From: CALFVT01 sp964513675
GTDB taxonomy: Bacteria; Pseudomonadota; Alphaproteobacteria; Caulobacterales; Maricaulaceae
Assembly (NCBI GenBank): GCA_964513675.1
Contig: CAZEOD010000015.1
Location: 1-56,406, forward strand
Length of the DNA: 56,406 nucleotides
Direction: 5' to 3'
How positions within the stretch are numbered: position 1 is the stretch's first letter; every line of letters begins with the position of its first letter. A program made the translations under genes and the position numbers. Positions 43,017 to 50,625 of the stretch are shown here, in pieces. The notes beneath the pieces are model-generated. The model was not told where the DNA came from. It was given only the letters and a program-made list of their open reading frames with translations, and did no database searches.

Positions 43017-44051
43017 ATGACGACTGATGTTAATTCCGGCGAAACCGTAAAACTGACAGCTCGTAAGTGGTTTGAAAGATTAGCGCCTTACCGCAAAGCG
43101 AGTAATGGCCGTGCAGCTTTTGAATTAATTTTGACCTTCGGGCTTTTTGCCATGATTAACGCCGCGCTTTATTGGGGCGTGGCGTCGGGGCAATATTGGG
43201 TCTTCCTGAGCCTACCTGTAGCGGCGCTTTTGATCGTCCGTCTATTTATCATTCAGCATGATTGCGGACATAATTCTTTTTTAACGACCAAAAAACTTAA
43301 TGATAATATTGGGCGCGTTTTGGGGGTTTTGACCTTTACGCCTTTTGATATGTGGCGGCGCGATCATGCGCTTCATCATTCTTTTTCAGGTAATCTTGAA
43401 CAGCGCGGCAATGGCGGCGATATTATGACGCTGACCGTCGAAGAATATCAGGCTCTATCGCCGTTGAAACGCTTTAGATATCGCGTTTATCGTCACCCGT
43501 TTCTGCTTTTTGCTTTGGCCCCCGCTTATCTTTATCTGGTGCAGCAACGCCTGCCAATGGGGCAATGGAAACGGAAAATGCCGTGGGTCAGCACCATGGG
43601 AACAAATCTTGGCATGGCTGCGGTTTACGGCGGGATCATTGCTCTTGTAGGCTGGAAAGCCTTTTTGATGGTGCAAATTCCGATTATTTGCCTTGGCGGG
43701 TCGATTGGTATTTGGCTGTTTTATGTTCAGCATCAATTTGACGAAACCCATTGGTCGCGCAAACCTGAATGGACGCGCGAACATGCTGCGCTTTACGGCA
43801 GCTCTTATTACGTTCTCCCTCAGCCCTTAATGTGGTTTACGGGTAATATCGGTGTGCATCATGTGCATCATCTCTCGGCGCGGGTTCCGTTTTATAATCT
43901 ACAAAAAACGCTCAAAGCCTTCCCAGAGCTAAAAACCATGAACCGCCTTAGCCTGATCGAAAGCTTTCGCTGCACGCGGCTTGCTTTGTGGGACGAAGCC
44001 AAAGGGCAGCTTCTGTCCTTCCGTGAAGCCCGGCAATTAGCCGCCGCTTAA
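43017..44051 (+). CDS. Fatty acid desaturase (membrane-bound, three His-box type)
   Basis: This 344-residue integral membrane desaturase has three histidine boxes: HDCGHNSF, HALHH (MWRRDHALHHSFSGN) and GVHHVHHLSARVP. Several hydrophobic helices flank them. The motif pattern resembles DesA/omega-type acyl-lipid desaturases. Such enzymes change membrane fluidity, often in response to cold, but that is inference. It stands alone after the M3 terminator; an AGGA lies 9 bases before the ATG. Confidence 0.9.
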   Translation: MTTDVNSGETVKLTARKWFERLAPYRKASNGRAAFELILTFGLFAMINAALYWGVASGQYWVFLSLPVAALLIVRLFIIQHDCGHNSFLTTKKLNDNIGRVLGVLTFTPFDMWRRDHALHHSFSGNLEQRGNGGDIMTLTVEEYQALSPLKRFRYRVYRHPFLLFALAPAYLYLVQQRLPMGQWKRKMPWVSTMGTNLGMAAVYGGIIALVGWKAFLMVQIPIICLGGSIGIWLFYVQHQFDETHWSRKPEWTREHAALYGSSYYVLPQPLMWFTGNIGVHHVHHLSARVPFYNLQKTLKAFPELKTMNRLSLIESFRCTRLALWDEAKGQLLSFREARQLAAA

Positions 44052-44063
44052 ACCTCCCAGACA

Positions 44064-44681
44064 TCAGCGTCTCATCACGACGCCCGCGTCTAATAAGGTC
44101 AGCCGTTTGCGCAGAATCGCGCGTTCGGCTTTTTTTATGCGGCCAATGCGTTTGCCGATGACATGCCCGAGAGCTGTGGCTGCCAATATCATCGCAATGA
44201 AAAACATCAACATAAGGTTCATGCCTTGCGCAGAGCCGCTATTGGCCCAACTGTTTGGCGTGATGATGAAGCGGCTAAACAAAGCACCTATAAGTCCGCC
44301 CATCAGCCCGCTTACGGGAATTACATCGGAGAATATCCACGCATTGCGGATATTGATTTTATTCTGCCGTAGCGCCGCAATAAGGGCTTCACGCGGGGTC
44401 AGGTCTATCGGCAGATGTCGGTTCTTGCGGCTGTGGTGCATTTTATAAAGCTGCACGATAAGCGCCCCAAGCGTCACAGCTGTCGCCAGCCAGCGCCATG
44501 TGAACAGCCCGTAAATATCCATCACGGCGGCGATGATGACGGGAATGATTTGCGCCGTTAAAATAGCGGCGCGAAAGCGACGCCGCATCGCGAGGTCAGC
44601 GTGAATATGCCCCTTTAGCGCCTCGGTTTTAATATCAGGGGCTTCTGATTGCCAAAGAGATATAAAGTCGATGTGGGTCAT
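44064..44681 (-). CDS. Membrane protein coupled to an ECF sigma factor (possible anti-sigma)
   Basis: The 205-residue protein has an N-terminal cytoplasmic segment and about four membrane helices (AILTAQIIPVIIAAVMDIYGLF, ATAVTLGALIVQLYKM, VSGLMGGLIGALFSRFII, MNLMLMFFIAMILAATALGHVIG). Its ATG overlaps the stop of the sigma gene (ATGA), which is how anti-sigma factors are often arranged, but the HxxxCxxC zinc motif of ZAS anti-sigma factors is missing. It is therefore only a candidate regulator of that sigma factor. Confidence 0.7.
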   Translation of the reverse strand: MTHIDFISLWQSEAPDIKTEALKGHIHADLAMRRRFRAAILTAQIIPVIIAAVMDIYGLFTWRWLATAVTLGALIVQLYKMHHSRKNRHLPIDLTPREALIAALRQNKINIRNAWIFSDVIPVSGLMGGLIGALFSRFIITPNSWANSGSAQGMNLMLMFFIAMILAATALGHVIGKRIGRIKKAERAILRKRLTLLDAGVVMRR

Positions 44682-45181
44682 GGGCGGGTGTCCATTTTGT
44701 CTTTGAGGGCGGCGCGGATACGCGTTAATTTCACAGCGACATTATTAGCGCTAAGGCCAATAATCTCGGCAATGTCTTTATTAGTAAAGCCTTCCAGGTG
44801 AAGACTAATAATTTGCCGAGGCTGTAAGTCTAAGCTGTGAATAGCGCTATATAGGCGGCGTCGCAGGATAGCGTCGGCCGCGATTTTATCTGGCTGCGGG
44901 GCGCCGTCCGCGTAAATATCTTCTAGCTCTAATTCAGGACGCTGCACGGCTTTGCGAACATGGGATATACAGATGTTATGGGTGATGCGGGCAATATAGG
45001 TCTTGATGTTGGCATCGCCGCGAAAATGATCGAGCGCTCGCCATATCGCTAAGCTCGTTTCTTGCACAAGCTCTTCAATCAAGGCGGGGCGACGTTCATA
45101 AGTCGAGGCAATTCGGTAAATCAGGCCGCCGTAATCTTTCAGCAGGGCGTCTAAACGCTCATCTTTATGGGCAAGTTTCAT
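44678..45181 (-). CDS. ECF-type RNA polymerase sigma factor
   Basis: The 167-residue protein has a sigma-70 region 2 (LVQETSLAIWRALDHFRG with TYIARITHNICISHVRKA) and a region 4 helix-turn-helix (QIISLHLEGFTNKDIAEIIG, AVKLTRIRAALKD). It lacks regions 1 and 3, as ECF factors do. The start is placed at the ATG at 45181; the frame has a GTG two codons earlier. It directly precedes the membrane protein gene. Its target promoters cannot be read here. Confidence 0.88.
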   Translation of the reverse strand: MKLAHKDERLDALLKDYGGLIYRIASTYERRPALIEELVQETSLAIWRALDHFRGDANIKTYIARITHNICISHVRKAVQRPELELEDIYADGAPQPDKIAADAILRRRLYSAIHSLDLQPRQIISLHLEGFTNKDIAEIIGLSANNVAVKLTRIRAALKDKMDTRP

Positions 45182-45215
45182 AGTCACTTAGTCGCGGCTA
45201 AGCGGAATTTATTAC

Positions 45216-45244
45216 AAAAAAAAGCCGCCTCTTGTGGGGCGGCT
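45216..45244 (-). terminator. Rho-independent terminator after rpsU
   Basis: On the minus strand AGCCGCC, a short loop and GGCGGCT are followed by eight T, 27 bases after the rpsU stop. It ends the rpsU transcript before the sigma factor gene. Confidence 0.9.
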
Positions 45245-45270
45245 ATTCGGACGAAAGATAAGCGCGGAGC

Positions 45271-45507
45271 CTAACGGCGCGGCTTTCTCTTTTTACTTGG
45301 GATCAGACCTTCGATCTGAGCGCGCTTACGGGCCAATTTGCGGGCGCGGCGAACGGCTTCGGCTTGCTCGCGGACACGTTTTTCGGACGGCTTTTCATAG
45401 TGTTTGCGGGCCTTCATCTCGCGCAAGATACCTTCGTTTTGAAGTTTCTTCTTAAGCGCGCGTAATGCCTGATCGACATTGTTCTGGCGTACGTAAATTT
45501 CTACCAT
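45271..45507 (-). CDS. rpsU: Small ribosomal subunit protein bS21
   Basis: This 78-residue protein has the bS21 pattern: VEIYVRQNNVDQALRALKKKL, EGILREMKARKHYEKPSEKR and a basic C-terminus (KKRKPRR). It is a single gene with its own terminator. A stem-loop with T-rich flank lies in its leader (45553-45578). Confidence 0.96.
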   Translation of the reverse strand: MVEIYVRQNNVDQALRALKKKLQNEGILREMKARKHYEKPSEKRVREQAEAVRRARKLARKRAQIEGLIPSKKRKPRR

Positions 45508-45552
45508 GATATAACCGTTATCTTTCCAAAAGTCCGTAATGTAAAAAACGTC

Positions 45553-45578
45553 AAAAGGCCATCGCAGCTGCGAGGCCT
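45553..45578 (-). terminator. Possible attenuator-like stem-loop in the rpsU leader
   Basis: On the minus strand AGGCC, TCGCA-gc-TGCGA, GGCCT forms a strong stem-loop ending about 45 bases before the rpsU ATG, followed by TTTT and further T-rich sequence. It could be an early terminator (ribosomal protein leaders are often controlled this way) or just the end of an upstream transcript. Confidence 0.4.
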
Positions 45579-45701
45579 CTGTTAGTTGTTGGCGGCTTTT
45601 AGCGGGTCTTTCTCTATGCGTAAAGTCTTGAATAGCATAAAAACGGTATTATCCGGTGAAAATCGCGTGATTTTACGGCTCACCTTAGCGTAAAGAGCCT
45701 T

Positions 45702-46664
45702 ATGTCGATTTTTCAACAGCCCGAATATTTCATTCATGATGGTTTGCGCCTCGCTTATTATCAGGCGGGGCCGAAAGAGGGCGCGCCGATTCTCTTGGTG
45801 CATGGATGGCCGGAAATTGCCTATTCGTGGAAAAACCAAATGCCTGTTTTGGCCGCAGCGGGCTACCGCGCGATTGCGGTGGATTTACGCGGATTTGGCG
45901 CGTCGGACGCGCCGCTGGAGGCTGTGCATTACGGCGTTGCCAATCTTGTGTCTGACCTCGAAGCCTTGCTCGATCATCTCGGCATTTCGAAGATTGCTCT
46001 TTTAGGTCATGATTGGGGCGGCATTATTATTTGGCATGCCGCGCGGATGATGCAAAGCCGCGTCAGTCATGTCATGAGTGTCTCCACCCCGCATGTGCGC
46101 CTAGCGCCAATTGATCCGATTAAAATTTTCCGAAAGCGCCATGGTCAGGATCATTATTTCGTCGATTTTTGTGACCATATCGGACGGGCTGAGGCTTTAT
46201 TTGCCCAAGACCCCGACGCCTTTTTTCGGCTGATGTTTCGCACAACTCCGCCCGGAACGGTTTTGGAATCGCATCACTTTCACATTCCAAAAAACTTTAA
46301 AGCCTATCTGGAGGGCGGCGCGCCGGATATGCGCGGCGCGATTATGGCCGATGACGACCGCGCTTATTACACAAAAGCTTATGCGCGTAGCGGCTTTCAC
46401 GGCGGTCATAATCTTTACCGGAATACAACCGCGAATTGGGAGTTGGGGCAGGGCCTATCCCTTCAAATTACGCAGCCGAGCTTGATGATTTCTGCACGGG
46501 AAGACTTATTTCTGCCGCCTGAATTTACAGACCCCATGGTGGATATGGTGCCAGACCTTGAGCGCCACATCATCGAGCGCTGTGGTCATTGGGTCATGTG
46601 GGAGCAGCCAGAGGCGCTAAACGCCCTATTGCTGGATTGGCTGTCGCGGCGCTTGCCCGCATAG
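45702..46664 (+). CDS. Alpha/beta hydrolase (epoxide hydrolase-like)
   Basis: This is a 320-residue alpha/beta hydrolase. The oxyanion motif HGWPE near residue 35, the nucleophile elbow GHDWGG (Asp nucleophile), and the catalytic His in ERCGHWVMWEQPE are those of epoxide hydrolases and haloalkane dehalogenases. The Asp nucleophile and HGWPE favour an epoxide hydrolase. The substrate is unknown. It stands alone, converging with the beta-lactamase-family gene. Confidence 0.88.
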   Translation: MSIFQQPEYFIHDGLRLAYYQAGPKEGAPILLVHGWPEIAYSWKNQMPVLAAAGYRAIAVDLRGFGASDAPLEAVHYGVANLVSDLEALLDHLGISKIALLGHDWGGIIIWHAARMMQSRVSHVMSVSTPHVRLAPIDPIKIFRKRHGQDHYFVDFCDHIGRAEALFAQDPDAFFRLMFRTTPPGTVLESHHFHIPKNFKAYLEGGAPDMRGAIMADDDRAYYTKAYARSGFHGGHNLYRNTTANWELGQGLSLQITQPSLMISAREDLFLPPEFTDPMVDMVPDLERHIIERCGHWVMWEQPEALNALLLDWLSRRLPA

Positions 46665-46679
46665 CGCGTATAAATCAGC

Positions 46680-47828
46680 TTATGATCCTGCGTTAAGACA
46701 GTCATAAACCGCATTAATGAGCGCAACAGGGCGCGGATCTCCAATCAGCGAATTATCTTGTCGGTTCATCGCATAGGCGCCGGTTAAGCCCGTGAGCGGA
46801 TCGGCAAAGACGCAGGAGCCGCCCCAACCGCTATGACCTAATGTTTGCGCATTGGGGCCGTAGAAAAAATTCGGCTCATTATGCATAACGCCGGCTCCAA
46901 TGGTCAAATCAAAGGGGACAACAAGATTGGGGCCGCTTGCGCGCGGCGCCGCTATTTTAACCATTATATCTTCGGCGAAGAGGCGGCGATCTCCAATCGC
47001 GCCGTCATTCAAGAGCTGCATGAGGCGGGCGAGGCTATCTGCGGCCGCATGGCAATTTGACCCTGCAATTTCCGCAGAGCGCCACGCCGCAGCGCCTTTA
47101 CCGCCCGGGGATGACCATTTTTGCATGAAGGCAGCGCGGGTGGCGTCATTAATCTCGCCTAAATCCGCGAGGGCCTTGGGCTTTTGCATCTCCGCGCAGC
47201 GCGCATGATGGTCTTCGGGTAGGCCAATCCAAATATCCAGATCAAAGGGCTCACAGATGTCTTCGCGTAAAATTTGGCCAAGGCTGCGCTGCTGTTTATC
47301 GGCGCGGCGGGCAATCTCCCCGATCAGATAGCCGTAGGTGATAGGTTGATAGCCAGAGGCCGAACGCGGCGGAAATATCGGGGCTTGCGCGGCGAGCTGC
47401 TCAACCGTTTTATCCCAGTCAAACCAGTCAGCCGGCGTCCAGTCAGGATTTGTAATGCCGCTAAGCCCCGTTTGATGGGACAGCATATCGCCAATGGTAA
47501 TCTCTTCTTTGCCATTTTGTGCAAATTCCGGCCAGATTCCACAGGCGGGTTGGTCATAGCCAATTCGGTCTTGGTCAACGAGCCATGCCATCACCAAAGC
47601 CGCCGGGACCTTGCCAGAAGAGAACACGGCAAAGAGTGTGTCCGCTTTGATCGGCTTTGTTTTCTTACGATCAGCCCAGCCGCCTAAGAGGTTTATCAGC
47701 GGCTGCCCGTCTTTATAAAGGCTAAAGCTCGCGCCGAGTTCTTGGCCCGTTTCAAAAGAGCGGCGGAAAACATCGGCAACAGGCGCAAATGGCTCGGCAT
47801 AATCAAGGGTAAAGGGCGTGTCGGTCAT
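46680..47828 (-). CDS. Serine hydrolase of the beta-lactamase/EstB family
   Basis: The 382-residue protein has the Ser-x-x-Lys motif FSSGKVPAAL (class C beta-lactamase/EstB fold), the Tyr motif in PITYGYLIGEIARR and HSGWGGS near the C-terminus. These fit esterases of the EstB group rather than true beta-lactamases. There is no signal peptide, so it is probably cytoplasmic. Its ATG overlaps the stop of the pyridoxal kinase gene (4 bases), so both are in one operon. Confidence 0.88.
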   Translation of the reverse strand: MTDTPFTLDYAEPFAPVADVFRRSFETGQELGASFSLYKDGQPLINLLGGWADRKKTKPIKADTLFAVFSSGKVPAALVMAWLVDQDRIGYDQPACGIWPEFAQNGKEEITIGDMLSHQTGLSGITNPDWTPADWFDWDKTVEQLAAQAPIFPPRSASGYQPITYGYLIGEIARRADKQQRSLGQILREDICEPFDLDIWIGLPEDHHARCAEMQKPKALADLGEINDATRAAFMQKWSSPGGKGAAAWRSAEIAGSNCHAAADSLARLMQLLNDGAIGDRRLFAEDIMVKIAAPRASGPNLVVPFDLTIGAGVMHNEPNFFYGPNAQTLGHSGWGGSCVFADPLTGLTGAYAMNRQDNSLIGDPRPVALINAVYDCLNAGS

Positions 47829-48646
47829 GACAATATATCCTGAATATCAAGAAGAGGAGGAGAGGTCAGTAGGTCTTGGTGACATGTAAGCGGGAGTTCT
47901 GGATGCGCGCCGCGCTTGGCGGCGCAAAGAATTTGGAAAACGGCGCTCACAGATTTTTGCTGCGCGGTGCGGGGCGTATCGCCTTGCATGTAAAAGGCGA
48001 GGAATAAAGCGGCGAGGCTATCACCGCCGCCATTTGGGACGCGCGCAAAGCTGTCATGGCCGACATAATAGCAATGGGTTTTATCAACCCAAAGCGCGCC
48101 AATATCGCCGTTATGCGGCACAGAGGTGACCAGCATATCAATACCGATATCCCGCGCGGCTTTGATGATGTCTGTTATAGTGTCCAGCTCTCGGCCCGCC
48201 AGATAGCTAAGCTCATATAAATTGGGCGTGAGAATATCAGCTTGCGGAACAAGTTTATTTTGCATGGCGCTAGCGCGGCGCTCGGGAATATAAAGCCGCC
48301 CATCATCGCCTTTAACAGGGTCAATAAGAATAATTGCATTTGGGTTATTACGGCGCACCGATTTTATGATGTCGACAGAGAGGTCAATATGCTCGCGGGC
48401 GGCCATATATCCGCTCATCACGGCATCAAAGCGGATGTCTTGCTTGGCAATCGCGTCCCACATCGCGCTGAGTGTTTTTGGGTCAACCGCCATGCCGCCC
48501 GGCGCGCCCCATCCGGGGTGGCGTCCAAATAATGTCGTTGGCAGGATAACCACATCAAGGCCAAGGCGGCGCAGACAAAATGCGCTGGCTGTCGCGCCGA
48601 CTTGGGAGGCGCTAACAAAGGAAGATATCAAAAGAACCGTTTTCAT
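47825..48646 (-). CDS. Pyridoxal kinase-like protein (PdxY/PdxK family)
   Basis: The 273-residue kinase of the ribokinase-like fold phosphorylates vitamin B6 vitamers. SFVSASQVGATASAFCLRRLG is the N-terminal start, FGRHPGWGAPGG lies in the substrate region, IDPVKGDDGRLY follows, and NGGGDSLAALF holds the anion hole and catalytic Asp. The sequence is somewhat divergent from E. coli PdxY, so the vitamin B6 role is probable rather than certain. It is followed by the overlapping EstB-family gene. Confidence 0.82.
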   Translation of the reverse strand: MKTVLLISSFVSASQVGATASAFCLRRLGLDVVILPTTLFGRHPGWGAPGGMAVDPKTLSAMWDAIAKQDIRFDAVMSGYMAAREHIDLSVDIIKSVRRNNPNAIILIDPVKGDDGRLYIPERRASAMQNKLVPQADILTPNLYELSYLAGRELDTITDIIKAARDIGIDMLVTSVPHNGDIGALWVDKTHCYYVGHDSFARVPNGGGDSLAALFLAFYMQGDTPRTAQQKSVSAVFQILCAAKRGAHPELPLTCHQDLLTSPPLLDIQDILS

Positions 48647-48708
48647 TTCCTGCTTAAGGACTATAAATCACATGAAAATTCAATAGTTATATCGCGCAAG
48701 GAGGTCTT

Positions 48709-49059
48709 ATGGCCCTGACGATCTATCACAATCCCCGCTGCTCCAAGTCACGCCAAACCCTGAATTTGATAAAAGAGAGCGGGGCCGAACCCGAAATTTT
48801 GCTCTATTTAGAAACGCCGCCTGATAGCGGCGAGATCAAAGCCCTTTTGGAAAAGCTTGGCTTTGACGATCCGCGGGAGCTTATGCGCAGAGGCGAAGAT
48901 ATATATAAAGAGCTTGGCCTTAAGACTGAAACAGATCCCGCCGCCTTGATTGCGGCGATGGCGGCGCATCCCATATTAATAGAGCGGCCGATTGTTGTTC
49001 GCGGGCAAAGCGCTGTGTTAGGCCGCCCGCCTGAAGCCGTTACTGCGCTGCTGTCATAA
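48709..49059 (+). CDS. arsC: ArsC family arsenate reductase
   Basis: The 116-residue glutaredoxin-like protein has the catalytic Cys in HNPRCSKSRQTL near residue 11, and RPIVVRGQSAVLGRPPEAV near the C-terminus. This fits the ArsC/Spx/YffB superfamily, ArsC branch. No other ars gene is close, so its role in arsenate resistance is inferred only from family. A strong AAGGAGG ribosome binding site precedes it. Confidence 0.9.
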   Translation: MALTIYHNPRCSKSRQTLNLIKESGAEPEILLYLETPPDSGEIKALLEKLGFDDPRELMRRGEDIYKELGLKTETDPAALIAAMAAHPILIERPIVVRGQSAVLGRPPEAVTALLS

Positions 49060-49162
49060 GGCACTACTGATAAATTTTTTTTCGTAAATAAACCCCTTGT
49101 TAAGTAAAACAGGGCATCACTCCATTAACCATAGTGCCAATGCACCTCGGAGTGGGAATATT

Positions 49163-50524
49163 ATGCGTCTGTTATTTGCAACTGTCTCAAGTGCTGTTTT
49201 ATTGTCAGCCTGTTCTTGGTTTAGCGGCCATAGCGGCCATCAGGCTCATAATGGCCAACAGGCTTATGGCGCTTACGGCGCAGGGCCGGTTCAAAATCAT
49301 CGAGCAAAAAATCATCGGGCAAAAAATCATCATGCAAAAAACCGCCTGGGCCCTTGCCAAATTCAGCATAGATCACAGCCTGCGCCGCGCGGATGTAAGC
49401 CCGAGCAGGTTACCCTTGCCACAAGCGGTAACCCTTACGGCGGGTTTCCGCAGCAACCTAACTTTTCCGGCGGATATGGCGCGGATTTCGCAACAGGCGG
49501 TTTTGGCAGTCATAGCCAAGTTAAGCGCAGTGCAGTCGATTATCATGTCAGTGATAAGGCGGAAAAACGCCGCCCGAAATTAAGAGGTCAGTTATATTTT
49601 GGCGGCGAAAAAAGTATTGCCGGCGATCTTATTGATCTTGATGGCGGCGGCGTGTCATTGCCCGCAGCCTATTATAACCCGAATAATTTTAATGAAGGGT
49701 CTACGACAGGTCTGCCAAGTAATGGGCAAGTCGTAACGACAACTTACACGTCGGAAATTGAACAAATACGGCAGGATAATGTGTCGTTTGAGGACGCTTA
49801 CAGCACACCTTTGAATATTCGCGGCGGATTTGAGTATATAATAGGGCCGCAAACAAGCCTTTTTGCCAATGCAGGCTATACTTATGCGGAAGGCGAGCGC
49901 GCATCCGCGACCGTTCAAGCCGAACTTCAACGTTTTGACCGTATTGAAGGCTTTTCGCCCGAAGTGGCTATTGATCCGAACACAGGTAATCAGGTTCCAA
50001 CAGGCCAGTTTATATCAACGGGCGTTTCCACAAATATTGGGTTTATTCCGAACGTTGATGTGGCGCGTTTCGGCTATGAATTTAGTGATTTAGAACGGAT
50101 TGATCTTGAGGTCGGTGCGCGGCAATATCTAAGCCCTGTGCTAACACAGGTCACCAATGCCTCTGTGACTCCTTTTATTGGCGGCTCAGTCGGGGCGGCG
50201 CGATATAACAATCAATCTGTAAACGTGACGCAAGAGCAGCTGTTCCTTGAACGGGCTTTTGAAAGCAATGCGCAAACGCTGGACTTTTTTGATGCCCTTC
50301 CAAACCGGGGCGGTACGGTCATTAATAATGTAGATTTATTTGATGCTCAATGGGTGCCAACAGGCACATTGACCGCTGGGCTTGAATGGCAGGCGACGCC
50401 GAAGACAGCGATCGCCTTTGAGACTGGGCTTCGCTACGAGCGGGGGCGTGAAGACATAAATAACGTAAGGGGCGATAATAATGTTTCGATCCCGTTCACT
50501 ATCCGCGGAAGCTATAATTTTTAG
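49163..50524 (+). CDS. Lipoprotein with C-terminal outer membrane beta-barrel, paralogue 1
   Basis: This 453-residue protein starts with a lipoprotein signal (lipobox LSAC, then SWFSGHSGHQ) and a His/Asn/Gln-rich linker with the repeat AKNHR-AKNHR-AKNHH-AKNR. The C-terminal part (about residues 140-453) alternates beta-strands and ends RGSYNF, with the aromatic terminal residue used by the BAM complex. Motifs shared with the two following paralogues are SDLERIDLEVGARQYL, TPFIGGSVGAARYN and WVPTGTLTAGLEW. The start is placed at 49163, after a non-homologous extension. It is likely in the outer membrane; the function is unknown. Confidence 0.75.
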   Translation: MRLLFATVSSAVLLSACSWFSGHSGHQAHNGQQAYGAYGAGPVQNHRAKNHRAKNHHAKNRLGPCQIQHRSQPAPRGCKPEQVTLATSGNPYGGFPQQPNFSGGYGADFATGGFGSHSQVKRSAVDYHVSDKAEKRRPKLRGQLYFGGEKSIAGDLIDLDGGGVSLPAAYYNPNNFNEGSTTGLPSNGQVVTTTYTSEIEQIRQDNVSFEDAYSTPLNIRGGFEYIIGPQTSLFANAGYTYAEGERASATVQAELQRFDRIEGFSPEVAIDPNTGNQVPTGQFISTGVSTNIGFIPNVDVARFGYEFSDLERIDLEVGARQYLSPVLTQVTNASVTPFIGGSVGAARYNNQSVNVTQEQLFLERAFESNAQTLDFFDALPNRGGTVINNVDLFDAQWVPTGTLTAGLEWQATPKTAIAFETGLRYERGREDINNVRGDNNVSIPFTIRGSYNF

Positions 50525-50625
50525 GCCGATAAGAGTTTAACATTTTGTTTCGATGGCAAAAACGATTTCTTAAACAAGTTATGTTTATATCGGTACAACA
50601 TAGAAAATCATGGGAGGGAGGCAAG

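Noticed and set aside
45616..45693. A 25-codon plus-strand ORF just before the epoxide-hydrolase gene
   Set aside because: No clear ribosome binding site and no homology; it could be chance.
45582..45839. An 85-residue minus-strand frame overlapping the start of the epoxide-hydrolase gene, ending just before the rpsU leader stem
   Set aside because: It lies mostly antisense to a well-supported gene, has no ribosome binding site that I trust and shows no recognisable motif.
46680..47828. An antibiotic-resistance beta-lactamase
   Set aside because: The protein has no signal peptide and its motifs fit EstB-like esterases; a resistance function cannot be claimed.
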